DNA from: Chinchilla lanigera
Taxonomy: Eukaryota; Chordata; Mammalia; Rodentia; Chinchillidae
Reading direction: 5' to 3'
Length of the DNA: 64,000 nucleotides
Assembly: GCF_000276665.1 (NCBI RefSeq)
Contig: NW_004955418.1
Coordinates: forward strand, 8,603,512 to 8,667,511
A program made the translations under genes and the position numbers. This document shows, one piece after another, positions 1 through 11,700 of the stretch (position 1 is the first letter of the stretch; every line of letters starts with the position of its first letter). The notes under the pieces were generated by a model. It was not told where the DNA came from and did not search any database. It saw nothing but the letters and a program-made list of their open reading frames with translations.

Positions 1-239
1 TCAAAATATAAGAATTTTCCAAAATCATGCTTTAGATCAACTTGCTCAAGAAGGGTCTATATCAAACAAGAAGAAAAGGATGAGAGAAAAAAATGAAAGA
101 TACAAAAGTGATATTTGACAAATGGCAAATGGACCAGGAAAACTTATTATCAAAACTTTATGTAACAATTTTCCAAGAAGAATGCCTGGATGCTGTTATA
201 CTCGCTGTCTTGGTTACTTTCCTTGGCTCTGGGACACAA

Positions 240-566
240 TATTTGAACACTTAATTTAAAGGAGTAGAGGCATAGTCCGGCCAATAGTTGTAGTCTATAG
301 TCAGTGGGATCTGCGGCATGGCAGAGGCCTAGTGGAGGAAAAGTCATTCATGTCACAGGGGCCAGAAAGCAGAGGAGCACAGAAGGAGCCCGGAAGGGAG
401 ATATGTGCTTCCGGGTCATGCCACCAAGGATGCCCTCTTCCAGCCAGACCCCACTTCCCAACAGGAAGTCAGAGATACGGTCTCCATTATTCAGCCACCT
501 GTCAAAAGCCCCAAATATGAGTATGTTGGCTCTCAGAGGACATTTTAGATATAAAATCAAACATTT
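240..566 (-). mobile_element. Antisense MaLR-type solo LTR (old, degraded)
   Basis: This block is richer in G and C than its flanks. It follows the same order of motifs as the better preserved antisense LTRs at 38115 and 53195: a stretch like 'ggggccagaaagcagag', then a 'ccagaccccacttccc' stretch, then a terminal 'ggacattttagatataaaa' stretch that corresponds to the LTR 5' end on the minus strand. I infer an ERVL-MaLR-like solo LTR lying antisense. No internal retroviral region is visible beside it, and the open frames crossing it have no recognisable domain. Edges are approximate and no target-site duplication was found. Confidence 0.5.
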
Positions 567-1139
567 GGTAATAACAACATAATAAATTACCATGGAAGTA
601 TGTATTTAGGGCTCACTATACATAAAGAAATGAAATTCTGAAGGATTATTTAGTGAGAAGGAAGCCAGCAGTAGAAAGTATATATAGATTAGCTTCCCGC
701 TACCTGAAAGTTTGACTGCTAAGAGAATTAACAATATAACGAAAGTAGAGGTAAATAAGTCCTTGGGAGCAAGTAGCCTGATGAGAATCCTATTCCTCCT
801 CAATTTTGTTTCTTTTACCCATACTCTTTCGGGGAAAAGTCTGAGGAATTACACTTGTACATACTCTGATTAAATATTAGCAATAGTAGTCTGATGTCAA
901 AATGTTGTCAGCTGTCTAGTACATTGACATCAAATCAGGTTTTTAAGTCACATTCTCTGAATTGGCATGGCAAAGCATCCAAATTAAATTAAATACTACT
1001 TTACTTATAAATTTCATTCAGTTTTAATAATGCTTAACATATGGAAAGTATCACCTTCCGTCCATTTCCAGGCCTTTTGCTAAATCCTTTCTACCATCTG
1101 AGTAATATGCAAGTCTTAGTTGCTTATTCCAACTGCTTT
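567..1139. other. Unassigned AT-rich DNA
   Basis: I see no element, exon or RNA gene here. It contains only short open frames without family resemblance. Confidence 0.5.
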
Positions 1140-1141
1140 GC

Positions 1142-1182
<41 letters not shown>

Positions 1183-1209
1183 TGAGCACGTGCACGTGCC
1201 TGCGCACAC
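1140..1209. repeat. (TG)n microsatellite with CG-containing ends
   Basis: From 1140 to about 1184 the strand alternates strictly between purine and pyrimidine: GCGCG, a long TG run, then GCGCGTG. A short imperfect continuation with CACGTGCACGTG follows. Such alternating tracts are the classic Z-DNA-prone kind and are usually length-polymorphic. A run of His/Thr codons on the minus strand is an artefact of this repeat. Confidence 0.95.
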
Positions 1210-3184
1210 CTTAAATTGAAGATGTATTTAGATATCAGTGAAAGGCACTCCATGAAAACATTAAGCTCTGGATCTTTGGACTGTAGGGGAAAAATGTTGA
1301 AAAAATGCAATATCTTAGGCAGAATTGTTTTAGACATGAACTAAAGCATAGATTTCTCACCATGAAAGATGGCCTTTTTATAAGAGAAATATAGACTTAT
1401 TTTCTGGAATAAGGTAAGCATAAGAGGGACCATAGGGCATGTCATGATTCTGTAATCTAAGTCAAGTTGTCTAAAATACCTGAAAAGCAATTTATTTATT
1501 AATACATCAAGAAGAATAATAATGGTAAGGTTGTGGTGATGATAAAATGAGATAATTAATGAAAGACTTTTGGAGTCTGGTGAACTCAATGAAAACTATT
1601 GATGAACATTAGTAGTTTTCACTATTTAAAGTCATAACCCTGATTTTCAATATTACAGTACCAAAAGAATCTTTACCACATTCCAAGCTAGACTTTCAAG
1701 TTTAGGGAAAAGAAGAGAAAAACTAAAAATTTAACCTGGTTCAATTTAATATTTACTTAAAATAAATGAGGACTAGTGCTTAAGAGAAGGTAAAGTTTGA
1801 GGATATTTTGAAGTTTTTATTTTCTCATTTCCCTGTCATTCTGAAAAAGTAAGAGAACTCCTTTTTTAGAAAAAGGACAGACAGAAGAAAAAAATATTTG
1901 CTAGTATGATGAAGGTAGTATCCAATTTCTAAAGGACGATTCAGTGACCATTTGGGTTACTGTTTTTGTATTTAATAATTTAAGGTAGCACATATGTTTT
2001 CATTAGGGTTTGATTCTGTTATGCTATAAGCCAAAAGCAAAATTTTTAGTTTATTCTAAACTTCACTTCCTGTGTACGTTTGTTATGATTTAAATATTAT
2101 AAAATAATATTAGGAAATTTCCTAAGCATCATTGTCACTTTTCTGAGATTTGTCATGTTGATTTTGCAAAGCTGCAGTTTAATACTGCCTGAGATTAAAT
2201 TTCTTTTTTAGTATTGGCATTGAATTAAATACTAAATACAGTATAGATAGAAGTTTCCATGATTGTCATTGAATATAGAATAAGCAACCAACTTGGAAAA
2301 ACATGTTTAGGAATCATTTAATGGAAAGTGTAATTTTCAATACAAATCTTCTTTGTGGTTATGAGGAAAAAAGTGGGAAATAAACGCTTTCTAATCAATG
2401 TTTGATTTTTTTTTACTGTGATTACTTCTGATATGTGAAGGTTCCAGCCAATCAACCGCAACTATGAAGAACACTTTTAAACTGTCTCGTTTCACACTCC
2501 ATAAGATTCTGCGCAAAACAACAAAACTAATGCGAAAAATTTTCAAGCAAACCTTCAGAAAAAATCTACTCTTCTTAGAGTGGGAGAAGATGCAAGAAAA
2601 GGAGTCTATAAATACATTCAAACTGAATTAGAAAAATTTTGAATGTTTATTTAATAATATTCAGGATATTTATTCACATCTTAACAATAAGATAAAATAT
2701 TTAGGAGAAAAACAAATAATATTTCATGTAATGCTTCTGCTCATTTTTTCACATTCAGCAAATTACTTAATCTGTTAGGACCCTTGGATTTTTAGTTGAT
2801 TTTTGTAGTGAAACAAAATTTAGTAGTGTCTCCTGAAAGCTTTATGTCTTTGAAAGGAAACTTATAGACTCTTAATAATAAAATTATTTTGTACTGATCA
2901 ATACTTAAATGTACATTTATGGGATGCCAATGAGGCAAAGAATAAATGTTTTAAAATGCAAGGAGTTGAAATTTGAAAGAACAGCAGTAAGTAGAGGGAT
3001 GCAATACTCTTTGTTCAAAATAGAATTCAAAAGTTTGAGTAAGGCAAGTGCAAGTGTAAAATTTTGACCTTAAAGAAATTTGAACCTATTATACTTTTTT
3101 GAAAAAAAATACATTTGAATCTTACTTGGAAGCTAGGTAAAGGAAAAGTAAGTAACTGAAATAAACATATAAAGTAGAGCTCTG
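1210..3184. other. Unassigned AT-rich DNA
   Basis: About 2 kb of AT-rich sequence with no repeat family I can name and no coding signal. Very old, unrecognisable transposon remnants are possible. Confidence 0.5.
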
Positions 3185-3248
3185 TTTCAGAATAACGTCT
3201 TACTTACTTAAAAGTCTTTCAGAATAACGTCTTACCTAGTTAAAAAAA
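3185..3248. repeat. 32-bp tandem duplication
   Basis: The string 'tttcagaataacgtcttac' occurs at 3185 and again at 3217, exactly 32 bp apart. The following 'tta..ttaaaa' is also shared with one or two changes. This is a two-copy direct tandem duplication, followed by a short A-run. Confidence 0.9.
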
Positions 3249-4984
3249 AAATAGACTAAATGCTGAGATATTAATCGAAGACACAGAATCTTCATTCCTA
3301 TCCACTGCCTGCAAGGACAGAAAGGTCTCAGTTGTCTCTATGTTCACTGGATAAATCAACCCCAATTTTAAGAAGGAATTTTTTTAACCTTAAAAGGTCT
3401 ATTTCTATGCCACAATAAATGGCTTGGGGATTATCTAACACTTTGGATTATCTGCACCATTAGTGAGGATAATAAAGAGCTGACTGCATTTTGCATTGAA
3501 GCAGCACGGTCTATTACGCTCATGAATAGTCTGAGAATGGAGCACTGGAAACTCTTTCTTGCTGCATTTATGTACAAGGGCTTAATTGACTGCAGCCCAG
3601 CTGATGGGGCTTTTAGGTTGTTTACAACTGATGGTTCATCCATCACTTTTTCAATTATTAGCTTGGAAATTATTAAAATTGCTTATAGTGAATCATTATG
3701 TAGCTGCGGTCTGTAGCCATACATGATTTCTAGTTTTACACACATGTAGACTATTCCCCAATTATCTGAAATGATATTCTCTTTTGCAGTTTTCTTGATG
3801 AGTATTAGTTGTCATTTTTGTCCTGCTCTCTTTTTCAATGGCATTAAAAGGAGCTATCTAAGTAGTAATAATTTTCAAGGAATGTAGTTCAAGAGAGGTA
3901 AAGGAAACCAATCTGTTACCAGAGTTTAAAACTCTGAGAGATTGGAGGAAATTCATTTTCTCTAAAAATATTTCAAACATTTCTACTTATGGAAATCATA
4001 AAACCTTAAATGAGTTTTTCCCCCTAAACATTACCACATGTCTGGGACTTAAATATCCCTATCTAAGTTATGATAAAGATAAAATTCCTTTGTGTTTCTC
4101 TCCAAAGCTATTTTTGTTATTTTTCCATGGTCCACGAATCATAATGGTGCAGGAGAAAACAGTATTCTTCACTCACTAAATCAGCCATGGATTTGCAATG
4201 GTATGTCATGTAGAATGTCTGGCATAGATTACATTGCTCTTTCTAATTTCAAAGTTTTAAAAACAATTCTTCATTTCCTGATTTTTCTCAGAGAAAATAA
4301 CCCAGTGCTACATTATTTTGAATGGTAGTATCAGTCCCACTATTTACCTTACAAGACCAATATTTAACTTGAAATAATCTCTGGTGCTTTTCCTGCATTT
4401 ATATGTCAATGCAAGAATGAAAATAAATCTAATCTTGCTGCCACTAATGAGATAAAGATAACTATATGACATTTAGAGAAAAGATCAACACAAAACACCA
4501 CTCACACATTCATTCTGGTGTTCAACTACTTTTAAGTAGTTTTTAAAATTTTATTAAACTGTTCTAATTGTTAGAAATACATTTTTAGAAAAGACCAAAG
4601 ATTTTTCATAGAATATGCATACTAGTGTACAAGATAAACCAGCAATTATAAAAGAAAACAATCACTTTAGAAAGAAAGGTAAATACTGTGAAGAAAAAAA
4701 GTTTTAGGTGGACATTAATAGAGATCCAGTCAAGCAGGTGGGGAAAATACTTTAGACACACAGTGACGATGAGCGTGAAACTCTCTATAAAGAATTAGCC
4801 TCTGAAAAGAAAATTCCCTTAACAAGAAGAGCCACATAGGTAAATGTAGTAAATGAGATTCCTCAGGCAGATATACACTTCCGTTTAAAAAAAATATTCT
4901 GAGAGGAGAAACAAACATTATGGTGAGGAAAAGGCAGTTATGAAAGTGCCAAAGAGTTCTTCATAAAGATAGCTGTCTGCGACC
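3249..4984. other. Unassigned AT-rich DNA
   Basis: No recognisable element or gene. The stretch around 3510-3640 is somewhat less AT-rich and has open frames of 60-70 codons on both strands, but neither resembles a known protein and neither has splice-site context I would trust. Confidence 0.45.
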
Positions 4985-5440
4985 ACACATTATAAATTGA
5001 GCTAGAGATTGTCCAAGGCCGTCCTTGCCCTGTCCTTTGAGCCAGATTGGAACAAGGAAATTCCTGGCTTTCTTCTAGTCAAAGCTGAAAGCCCTAGGGC
5101 TAGTGATACTGTGGTGCTCACAGCAGTAAGTTAAGACCCACTGAGGACCAAAAGGCACCTGGGGAAACTGCAGTTTCCTTATTAACACTGGCCTTGGCCT
5201 TGCGAGACTGCTTTGTTCTTCTCACTTGCTCACTGCAGTCATCATTAGTGTTCCCAGAAACACCCACTACTCCTCATCCATTGTCCTTGATACAGATGTA
5301 ATCAATAAACATCTGGCTGCTTTGTGGCCTTTTATTCCTGGTGAACAACTGTTCACTCCAGTTCATGGCATTTTGTCTCTTGTTCTTTCTTTTTGGTATA
5401 GGGGAAGGAAACTCCCAACCTGAACAACATCTGGGATGAG
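4985..5440 (+). mobile_element. Possible LTR 3' portion, family unknown
   Basis: The composition shifts to a more GC-rich pattern. A polyadenylation-like AATAAA lies at about 5301-5310 ('caataaacat') followed by a T-rich stretch, as in the R-U5 part of many LTRs. This is a pattern judgement only. I could not name a family or see paired ends, and it may be an unrelated unique sequence. Confidence 0.3.
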
Positions 5441-5464
5441 TTCATGTTCTCTAAAACTGAAAAA

Positions 5465-6100
5465 TGAATTTTAGGAGCAATGGAGATTAAAAGCAAAGTA
5501 TACTTATTGAGGGAAAGAAAGCTTCTGTTTGAGAGAAGGACAGGACAGAAGGGGACCCTAGTGGGTTGCTCAGGGAACCTATCTTTTCCAAGGATTTTTA
5601 TACAGCAAAACCACGAGGTGAGGCAGGTCCAAGGGGGAGAAAAATGGGAAATCACAAGGTGGGCATCAGGTGGGACAAAACTATAGTCAGCCAATAAGAA
5701 TTGTTCAGGAAAAATTGATTAAATAGGGATCAAATGGGGAAGCAATCATGTAGCAAACAGTCATAAATACAGAACAGGGCCTTTTCCTGTAGGAAGTCAG
5801 GTTAGTGACTCTTCCTGGCTTTTTCAAAGTGATTGCAACCTATCTAGAATATCAATCCCTGAAGTCCTCCCTAGGAATCTGTGTGGATGCATTTGTTTAA
5901 TCTTTTGTCCTGGGAAGGGAAAGTACCTCTCCATTTGCAAGGTATCTTGTCCTCCATACTGGCTCCTTTGAGGGCCTGGACTTGCCTGACTGCATACAAT
6001 ATTTCTATCTAACTCAGCTGCCTATAACACTTTTACTGCGCACAGTAAAACCTACCGGGTGGTTGGACCCCACTGCAGCGGTCCCCAATAGTTAGCTAGG
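5465..6100 (-). mobile_element. LTR-like block, minus strand, family not identified
   Basis: Read on the minus strand, this block has a CCAAT-like 'attggctg' near 5690, a TATA-like 'ctgtataaaaat' near 5600, and downstream a pyrimidine-rich stretch ending in 'caataagtatac' near 5505-5515. That is the order expected for U3, TATA box and R of a retroviral LTR. The composition contrasts with the AT-rich flanks. I infer an ERV-type LTR, but no primer-binding site, internal region or target-site duplication was seen. It could form one element with the block at 4985-5440. Confidence 0.4.
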
Positions 6101-6537
6101 GCTCAAGCTATGGCCAAATCAAGGAATTAGTTCTACTGAGAAAGACTTGTGGTTGGCTCTAGATTTTGTTCTCATGAATCTGTAGAGAACTAAACACTAT
6201 TATCAGGAATGGACTCAAAGAGAACAGTTAAGAGGCTGTTACATTCATTCAGATTAAAAGTGATGATAGAATGAACTATGACTGCGGCGGTACAAACAGA
6301 AGTGATTCAACTTGAAATATATTCTGATGTTAACACAGTTCGACTGTTGCATTGGCTGGGGGAAGGATGATTCTCAGTCTATGCTTTAATAATGTAAAAT
6401 ATTCTAGTGTCTTAGATGAAAAAAATTGGGGATGAGTAGATTGAAGGAGGGATAGAATTCTGAGTTCCATTTTGATCATTTTCAGTTTGATTTCTCTCTC
6501 ACTTGGTCAAAAGAAAAAGGACAAATAGCTACATTTT
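6101..6537. other. Unassigned DNA
   Basis: No element or gene recognised. Confidence 0.5.
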
Positions 6538-6552
6538 AAATTTGAAGATTAA

Positions 6553-6676
6553 GGGGCTGGGGATTTAGCTCAGCGGCAAAGCGCCTGCCTGGCAAGCGCA
6601 AGGTCGTGAGTTCGGTTCCCGGTACCGGAGAAAAACCAAAAAACCAAAAAAAAATAAATAAATAAATAAATAAAAT
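6553..6676 (+). mobile_element. ID SINE (young subfamily) with target-site duplication
   Basis: The body carries a tRNA-like A box ('tagctcagcggc') and B box ('gagttcggttcc'), followed by the subfamily end 'ggtaccggagaaaaacc' and an A-rich tail grading into (AAAT)n. It is flanked by a 15-bp target-site duplication, 'aaatttgaagat(t/c)aa', at 6538-6552 and 6677-6691. ID elements are non-autonomous retroposons derived from BC1/tRNA-Ala that are mobilised by L1. The near-perfect duplication and intact promoter boxes indicate a recent insertion. Confidence 0.95.
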
Positions 6677-6691
6677 AAATTTGAAGATCAA

Positions 6692-8569
6692 AAAAGAGAT
6701 CAGTTTCAGATATGCACTTTGAAATCATCAGTATGTATCCGTGACAACTCTCTTTGAGACCACACACATCCCATGGAGAAAACAGAGAGAAATAAAGACA
6801 AACATTTTTCAAAATATGAACTCAATTAATGGTGTGGTCTTATAGCTTTCAGTTGCATAAAAGAAAAAAGATGTGACTGAAACATAATTTGTGACTTGCT
6901 CTACCTTTTATCTGCAGCCACCTCACTGCAAGGTTGGATCACAAAGCCATTCCTCCCATGGCATATTTATGTACTTTGCTAACGGAGCTTTCGAGGAATG
7001 GGTGGATGTGATTTTCCATGTAGGAGAATATCTACATTATGTTTTGATTCTTGGCATATAATTTATTTTGGATAAAATATTTGTTTTAGATAATGTAGTT
7101 TAGATAAACCTAATTCCCATCAGATATTCCTGCACTATCTGAGGTACTTAGGTCTTAATAAATTGTGTGATGTTAGTCTCAGTCTTGTTCAACAGATAAT
7201 CTGCTTATTTCATTATAAGGGCTCATGTATAAATAATGTTGCCCATATGATTTTGTTTTTATCTTTAATGTTCTGGAAAGATAAATATATCTAGATATGG
7301 TTTGTTATTTTTCCTTTACATCTACCCATTGAGCACATGAGAACTAAATACCATATATCTGAGTACTTATCTTTTGTGTTTTCTTATTTATTTTATATAG
7401 TTTTAAATTACTTCCGCAACTCCTATTGGTTGGGTACTTGTCTTTGTGAGTTGACTATTCATGTGTATTCAGCTTTCATGATTCTTATGCTTTCTACTTT
7501 TCGTTCTGTATTCTAAGAAGTCTTTAAATTTAAAGAAGTCTTTATCTTTAAACATTTCAATTGCTCAAAAAACTGGCAATTCTCCCCGTACGTATATAAC
7601 CAGCCACACAAATAAATTTCAGTTGTTTTCTGTTCTGATTACTCTTCTATATTAAATTAGATTAAGAACATCCTATATTAAATTACAATTTTGATTCTTT
7701 TGACAACCTCCTGTCTTCTCTGTCTGTTGGTGAATATTTCATCCATAGAAAAAACTCTTCTCTACTTCTGATTAGAGCAAAGTAGACCACCTTGGAGTGG
7801 TGATCTTGCTTCTTGAGGGGCTGCCAGGTGCCATCACCCATCGGGATTATTCTGAGTATTTAAACATATGAAGTGAAATTGGGGATGTTAGGCAGGGAAA
7901 TCCTCCTTCTCTCTTTATGTGCATTGTTATTAAAGAGAAAAATTATCATCAGATTGAGACAGAAAATAGGCTTCTCTGTCTTCTATAATTTCTGTGCATT
8001 AGTAAGCAGACTTAAGATTTGTTAGTATAAAAATTTAGTGTAAAATACTATTCTGGTTTCCGTTGGCTTTCTCACTTTTATCATGAAAATAAACACTAAC
8101 TTAATCCTTGTTCAGATTCATTATTTAACTGTGATTAACAAAATACAGTTATTGTAATTCTAGTTTTTCTTTTCATGTAAAATATTATTTTATAAAGAGA
8201 AAATAATTGATTTGATATTTAATTACCCCAAGATATTTTTCTTATAGGAAAGACAGAAAAATGGCATGAATTTTTAAATTAAAAATTAAATATTTAGCAT
8301 TCTTAGGTGACAAGTTTATATATCATTTTAAAAGAATGTATTAAAACACATTTAATTTTTGATATTAATAATTGTTATCTTTCCTGATGATCAAATTGTT
8401 TGATCTTTGCTCAGATGGAGGATGAGTCCCCTTTTTTTTGCTGAGTCCTTCTTATGTACTTTGGACTCTAATTTTGGGCTTGAGATAGGAGCCAGAAATT
8501 TCACTGTGCCGGATCCAGAGAATAAGGTAGATGAGCACACAGTGTAAACTGTTTCTTTTATTTTAAAGA
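6692..8569. other. Unassigned AT-rich DNA
   Basis: Nearly 1.9 kb without any element or coding signal that I can support. Confidence 0.5.
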
Positions 8570-8740
8570 GAGTAGTACATGAGAAACAAAGAAACAAAGA
8601 AACAAAGAAATAGAACAGTGGCAGCATACAAGCATCATGAACATAAACAAATCAAAGCAAAAGCATTCAAGGTGATACAGAGTCTCAAGACAAATTAATA
8701 TAAATCAACAGTGGTTGTTATGTTAAAGACCACTATCCTC
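8570..8740. repeat. Unnamed dispersed repeat, copy 1
   Basis: This segment resembles 40255-40420. Both have 'gagaaacaaa' repeats, then 'atagaacagt(g/a)gca', then 'aatcaaag' and 'attcaa.gtg.tac', in the same order. A weaker match to the right half lies at about 11960-12090 ('acagaatctca', 'caatggttgttgt'). Here it sits directly before an L1 3' end. It could be a lineage-specific L1 part or an independent repeat. I do not recognise the family. Confidence 0.5.
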
Positions 8741-8789
8741 AACTACATTGCTCAGATTATCAGATGTAAGAATGAAAGATTGCTCAAAC

Positions 8790-9300
8790 CATTAAAGAGA
8801 TTAAGAAAATAATTCTTCAACAAAACATTAGAGATAGTCCCATGTAAGCCAGCTATTCCTCTTCTGGATATTTTCCCAGAAGAATTAAAGACATAATACC
8901 ACAGCGATATATGTGCACCCATGTTTATAGCAGCACAATTTGTTATAGCTAAATCTTGGAAACAACTCAAATGCCCATCCGCTGAGGAATGGATAAAAAA
9001 GTTGTGGCATTTTTATACAATGGAGTATTGCTCAGCTATTAAAAAAGATAAACTTGAGGCTTTTTTAGGTAAATGGATGAAACTAGAGACCATTCTCATA
9101 AGTGAAATAAATCAGACTCACATGTGTAAACATCATATTGTGTCCTTGGTGTAGGAACCTGAAAGACTAGGTATAACTCAAAATGTACAACAGATGATAG
9201 GAAAGGGAGAGAAATTGATCAAAGGAAGGAATGACTGCAATGAGGGAAAGAAGAAAAAAGAAAGAAGGAAGGCAAAACATAAATACATATATATAGATAG
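8790..9300 (+). mobile_element. 5'-truncated L1: ORF2 C-terminus and 3'UTR
   Basis: The frame at 8921-9154 encodes a peptide typical of the carboxy end of L1 ORF2p, with '[15 protein letters not shown]', 'EEWIKK', 'YTMEYCSAIKK' and 'KWMKLETILISEINQT'. It ends at a stop at 9152-9154 and is followed by a purine-rich stretch ('gaaagaagaaaaaagaaag') as in rodent L1 3'UTRs. The 5' edge is uncertain: nucleotide similarity to L1 begins near 8790-8820. This is a dead, truncated retrotransposon copy and not a gene. Confidence 0.88.
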
Positions 9301-9359
9301 CTGTGACAACTGTATTGCTGTTGTCTGATGGTGTATTGAAATGAACAGTTAATGCTCAC

Positions 9360-9480
9360 AATTTTTTATGTTCTGATTTTGCATGCTTGTGTCTGGTGGT
9401 CTGAGCAACTGATTTGAAGTTAACAATATGCAATGGAATTACAATGGTGAGCTCCTATCATGCACAGTGTAAATTTTTTG
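9360..9480. repeat. Unnamed dispersed repeat shared with 58315-58430
   Basis: The order 'ttttgcatgctt.t.tct', 'tctga..aact', 'tttgaag', 'aacaatatgca' is shared with 58320-58380. Here it follows the L1 3'UTR, so it may belong to that element's 3' end. I cannot name the family. Confidence 0.5.
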
Positions 9481-9684
9481 TTGGTTTTTATTTTGCTGTT
9501 GTTTGTTTTGTTGTTTTGATTTTGCCTTGTCATGGATGACATTGGCTAGAAGAATCCACTGCATTTTTTAGCAAATTTTGTATAGACACTGATGAAACAA
9601 CAACTCCATCACTACTCTGGAGAAGGGGAAACATATGTTAAGTGTGCTCAAAGGGAGGAGGGATATTTTGAGGGGAATTGGTAG

Positions 9685-9687
9685 AGT

Positions 9688-9725
<38 letters not shown>
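9685..9725. repeat. (GT)n microsatellite
   Basis: A GT run interrupted once by an A. A simple, probably polymorphic, repeat. Confidence 0.95.
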
Positions 9726-9727
<2 letters not shown>

Positions 9728-9819
9728 ACTGTGATTTTGCCTTATTTAAACACACCTTATTTTGCAATTAGCCTTTCTTCACAAAATAACATTAGATCAA
9801 ACTGAAAGATTTCAATGAT

Positions 9820-10450
9820 TTCACTAGAAAAGTAGAAAGGTTGATATTAAATGAGAATATAATTCAGCTTAAAAGTTAAAAAAGTATAGCCAAAAATATA
9901 AGCAAAATTATAAACAGAAAAGTGAGAAATTAGAAAATTTCAAAATTATGAAACATTACATAGAGCCAAACATCAAGTGAGTAATTTTCAAAAAGCATGA
10001 TAATATTGCCAAATCTCTAGAAATACTGATCAAGAAGAAAACAAAAGAAATAAATGAAATTAATATATTGAAGAAGATCTATATTGGAAATGCAATAATT
10101 AAATGGAATGGATGAAATTTTTTATATAAAAATATTTTAATCATTAACTGTTCCCCTTAATAAATCACCAGACATCAGCGGTACAGTTATGAAATATTGT
10201 AAAGATTTTTTTTACCAAAATATAAATTCTAAAATTGAATTTAATGGAAAATTCTGATAAATATATTTACACATAATTCACCAACAATTGGAAAATTTGA
10301 GGTTTTCCTAATCAGTGTAAAAATAAATCTGTAGGTTAAGTATAAAAATACACTCTTCAAAAGCTAAAACTATTACTAATTCCAAATAGTTTGCTAATGT
10401 CAAACATCAAGAAGGGCACAATTTGATTATTTCACAAAATTCTTCAGGGT
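9820..10450 (+). mobile_element. Ancient L1 ORF2 fragment (weak)
   Basis: The strand is A-rich in the L1 manner and has stretches that follow L1 ORF2 order: 'gatcaagaagaaaac' with 'aaatgaaattaata' near 10030-10065, then 'aaatcaccagacatca' near 10165-10180. Frames are broken throughout. I infer a very old sense L1 fragment running into the assembly gap. Confidence is limited by heavy divergence. Confidence 0.4.
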
Positions 10451-10474
10451 AATTAAAAAGAAAGTTTACTTTCT

Positions 10475-10574
10475 NNNNNNNNNNNNNNNNNNNNNNNNNN
10501 NNNNNNNNNNNNNNNNNNNNNNNNNNNNNNNNNNNNNNNNNNNNNNNNNNNNNNNNNNNNNNNNNNNNNNNNNN
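10475..10574. other. Assembly gap (100 N)
   Basis: Exactly 100 N, which usually denotes a gap of unknown size. Sequence on both sides is AT-rich. Confidence 1.
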
Positions 10575-11285
10575 CACACATTTAAATAAGTCATAGAGGC
10601 ATGGCTTATCTAATAATCATTTAACAATTGCCTATGATATGCCATCAGATTTCCTACTTTCAACTCAAAATAATCCAAATGAGTTTAAAATTAAATAATA
10701 ATAAAAGTAGCACTAGCCTTAGAGGCAATCCATTCTAATATTAGGGCAAGAAATTATTAGAAATCAGTATCACTGAACTGGGACTATCATATAGGTATTA
10801 TTTAGCATGCCTTGAACATAAATCAACTATATAGAATATCTAGTTTTTCAAGTCAGTGGAAGAACATGAGTATTTTACTGTCATTGATTCACTAAGGCAC
10901 TTTAAGTACTTATTTTTGCTAAATCTTATAAATTAATAAAATTTTATTTCAAAATTAATTAAGTTTCAATCATATCACTTCCTGAAATTAAAAAGGCTAA
11001 TTTTTCCTTTCATATGCCCACATAAAATGATATTTTCTTGTGTTCTGATTGATATTTGATTTGCAACCAATTAATTCATATATGATGCATTACATGTAAT
11101 ACTGGAAAAATCTACAAACAAAAGCAAAGTGTGAGAATTCAAGGTAGCAGTGAACAACACAAACAGACATTCCTGCTCCTACAAGAATTGTGAAAAGTAT
11201 GAGATTCTGCCTGGTGTTAAACAATTTCAGTGAAATTATCTCAACATACGTCACCAACCATACAGTACTCACATTTTATACCTGG
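10575..11285. other. Unassigned AT-rich DNA, possibly degraded L1
   Basis: No clear element. Parts may continue the old L1 fragment across the gap, but the similarity is too faint to support. Confidence 0.4.
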
Positions 11286-11700
11286 CTATAAGGCTGCTGT
11301 CCTCTTTTTTGTTGAAGGAATGTACTGCACAAGTTTGAGTGTCAAGTCACGGACATGGAATGCAATGTAGTTGGTTGATCTTGTAACTGTCACAGCTGCA
11401 ATGCTGCCAGCAGTCAGCATCTGCTTTCTCCTAGTCACATTAGGTTTTTTTTTTTTTTTTTTTTTTTTCTTTATGATGCAGGTTCCAGTGGCAATCACTT
11501 TGACATTCTGGACTCCAGTGCTGATAGACAAAGGGCCTTGTCACCACCCTGGAAAATCACCTGCCTCTTAGCATCTGCCACTTAATACAATAGCCCACAA
11601 AATAATGCAAGGAAGGTGCTGAACACAGCAGGAGACAAGTGCCACGGACAAGGCCTGGTGTGTGTGATTGGACATTATTACTTATTAATTTACGGATTGC
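11286..11700 (-). other. mRNA-like segment split by a 24-bp poly(T)
   Basis: A locally GC-richer stretch contains 24 consecutive T at 11445-11468. Read on the minus strand this is a poly(A) run, with an open frame (11286-11531) on either side of it. The frame does not resemble any protein I know. A retrocopy ending in poly(A) on the minus strand is possible, but I found no target-site duplication. Microsatellite growth inside unique sequence is equally possible. Confidence 0.25.

Noticed and set aside
1116..1337. A His/Thr-repeat peptide on the minus strand.
   Set aside because: It is a translation of the TG microsatellite.
6553..6630. A tRNA gene suggested by A-box and B-box-like words, also at the other ID copies.
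   Set aside because: The body is the ID SINE head. It lacks a proper cloverleaf, and it has an A-rich tail and target-site duplications.
8921..9154. A 77-codon plus-strand open frame that looks like a small protein gene.
   Set aside because: It is the carboxy end of L1 ORF2p in a truncated retrotransposon copy.
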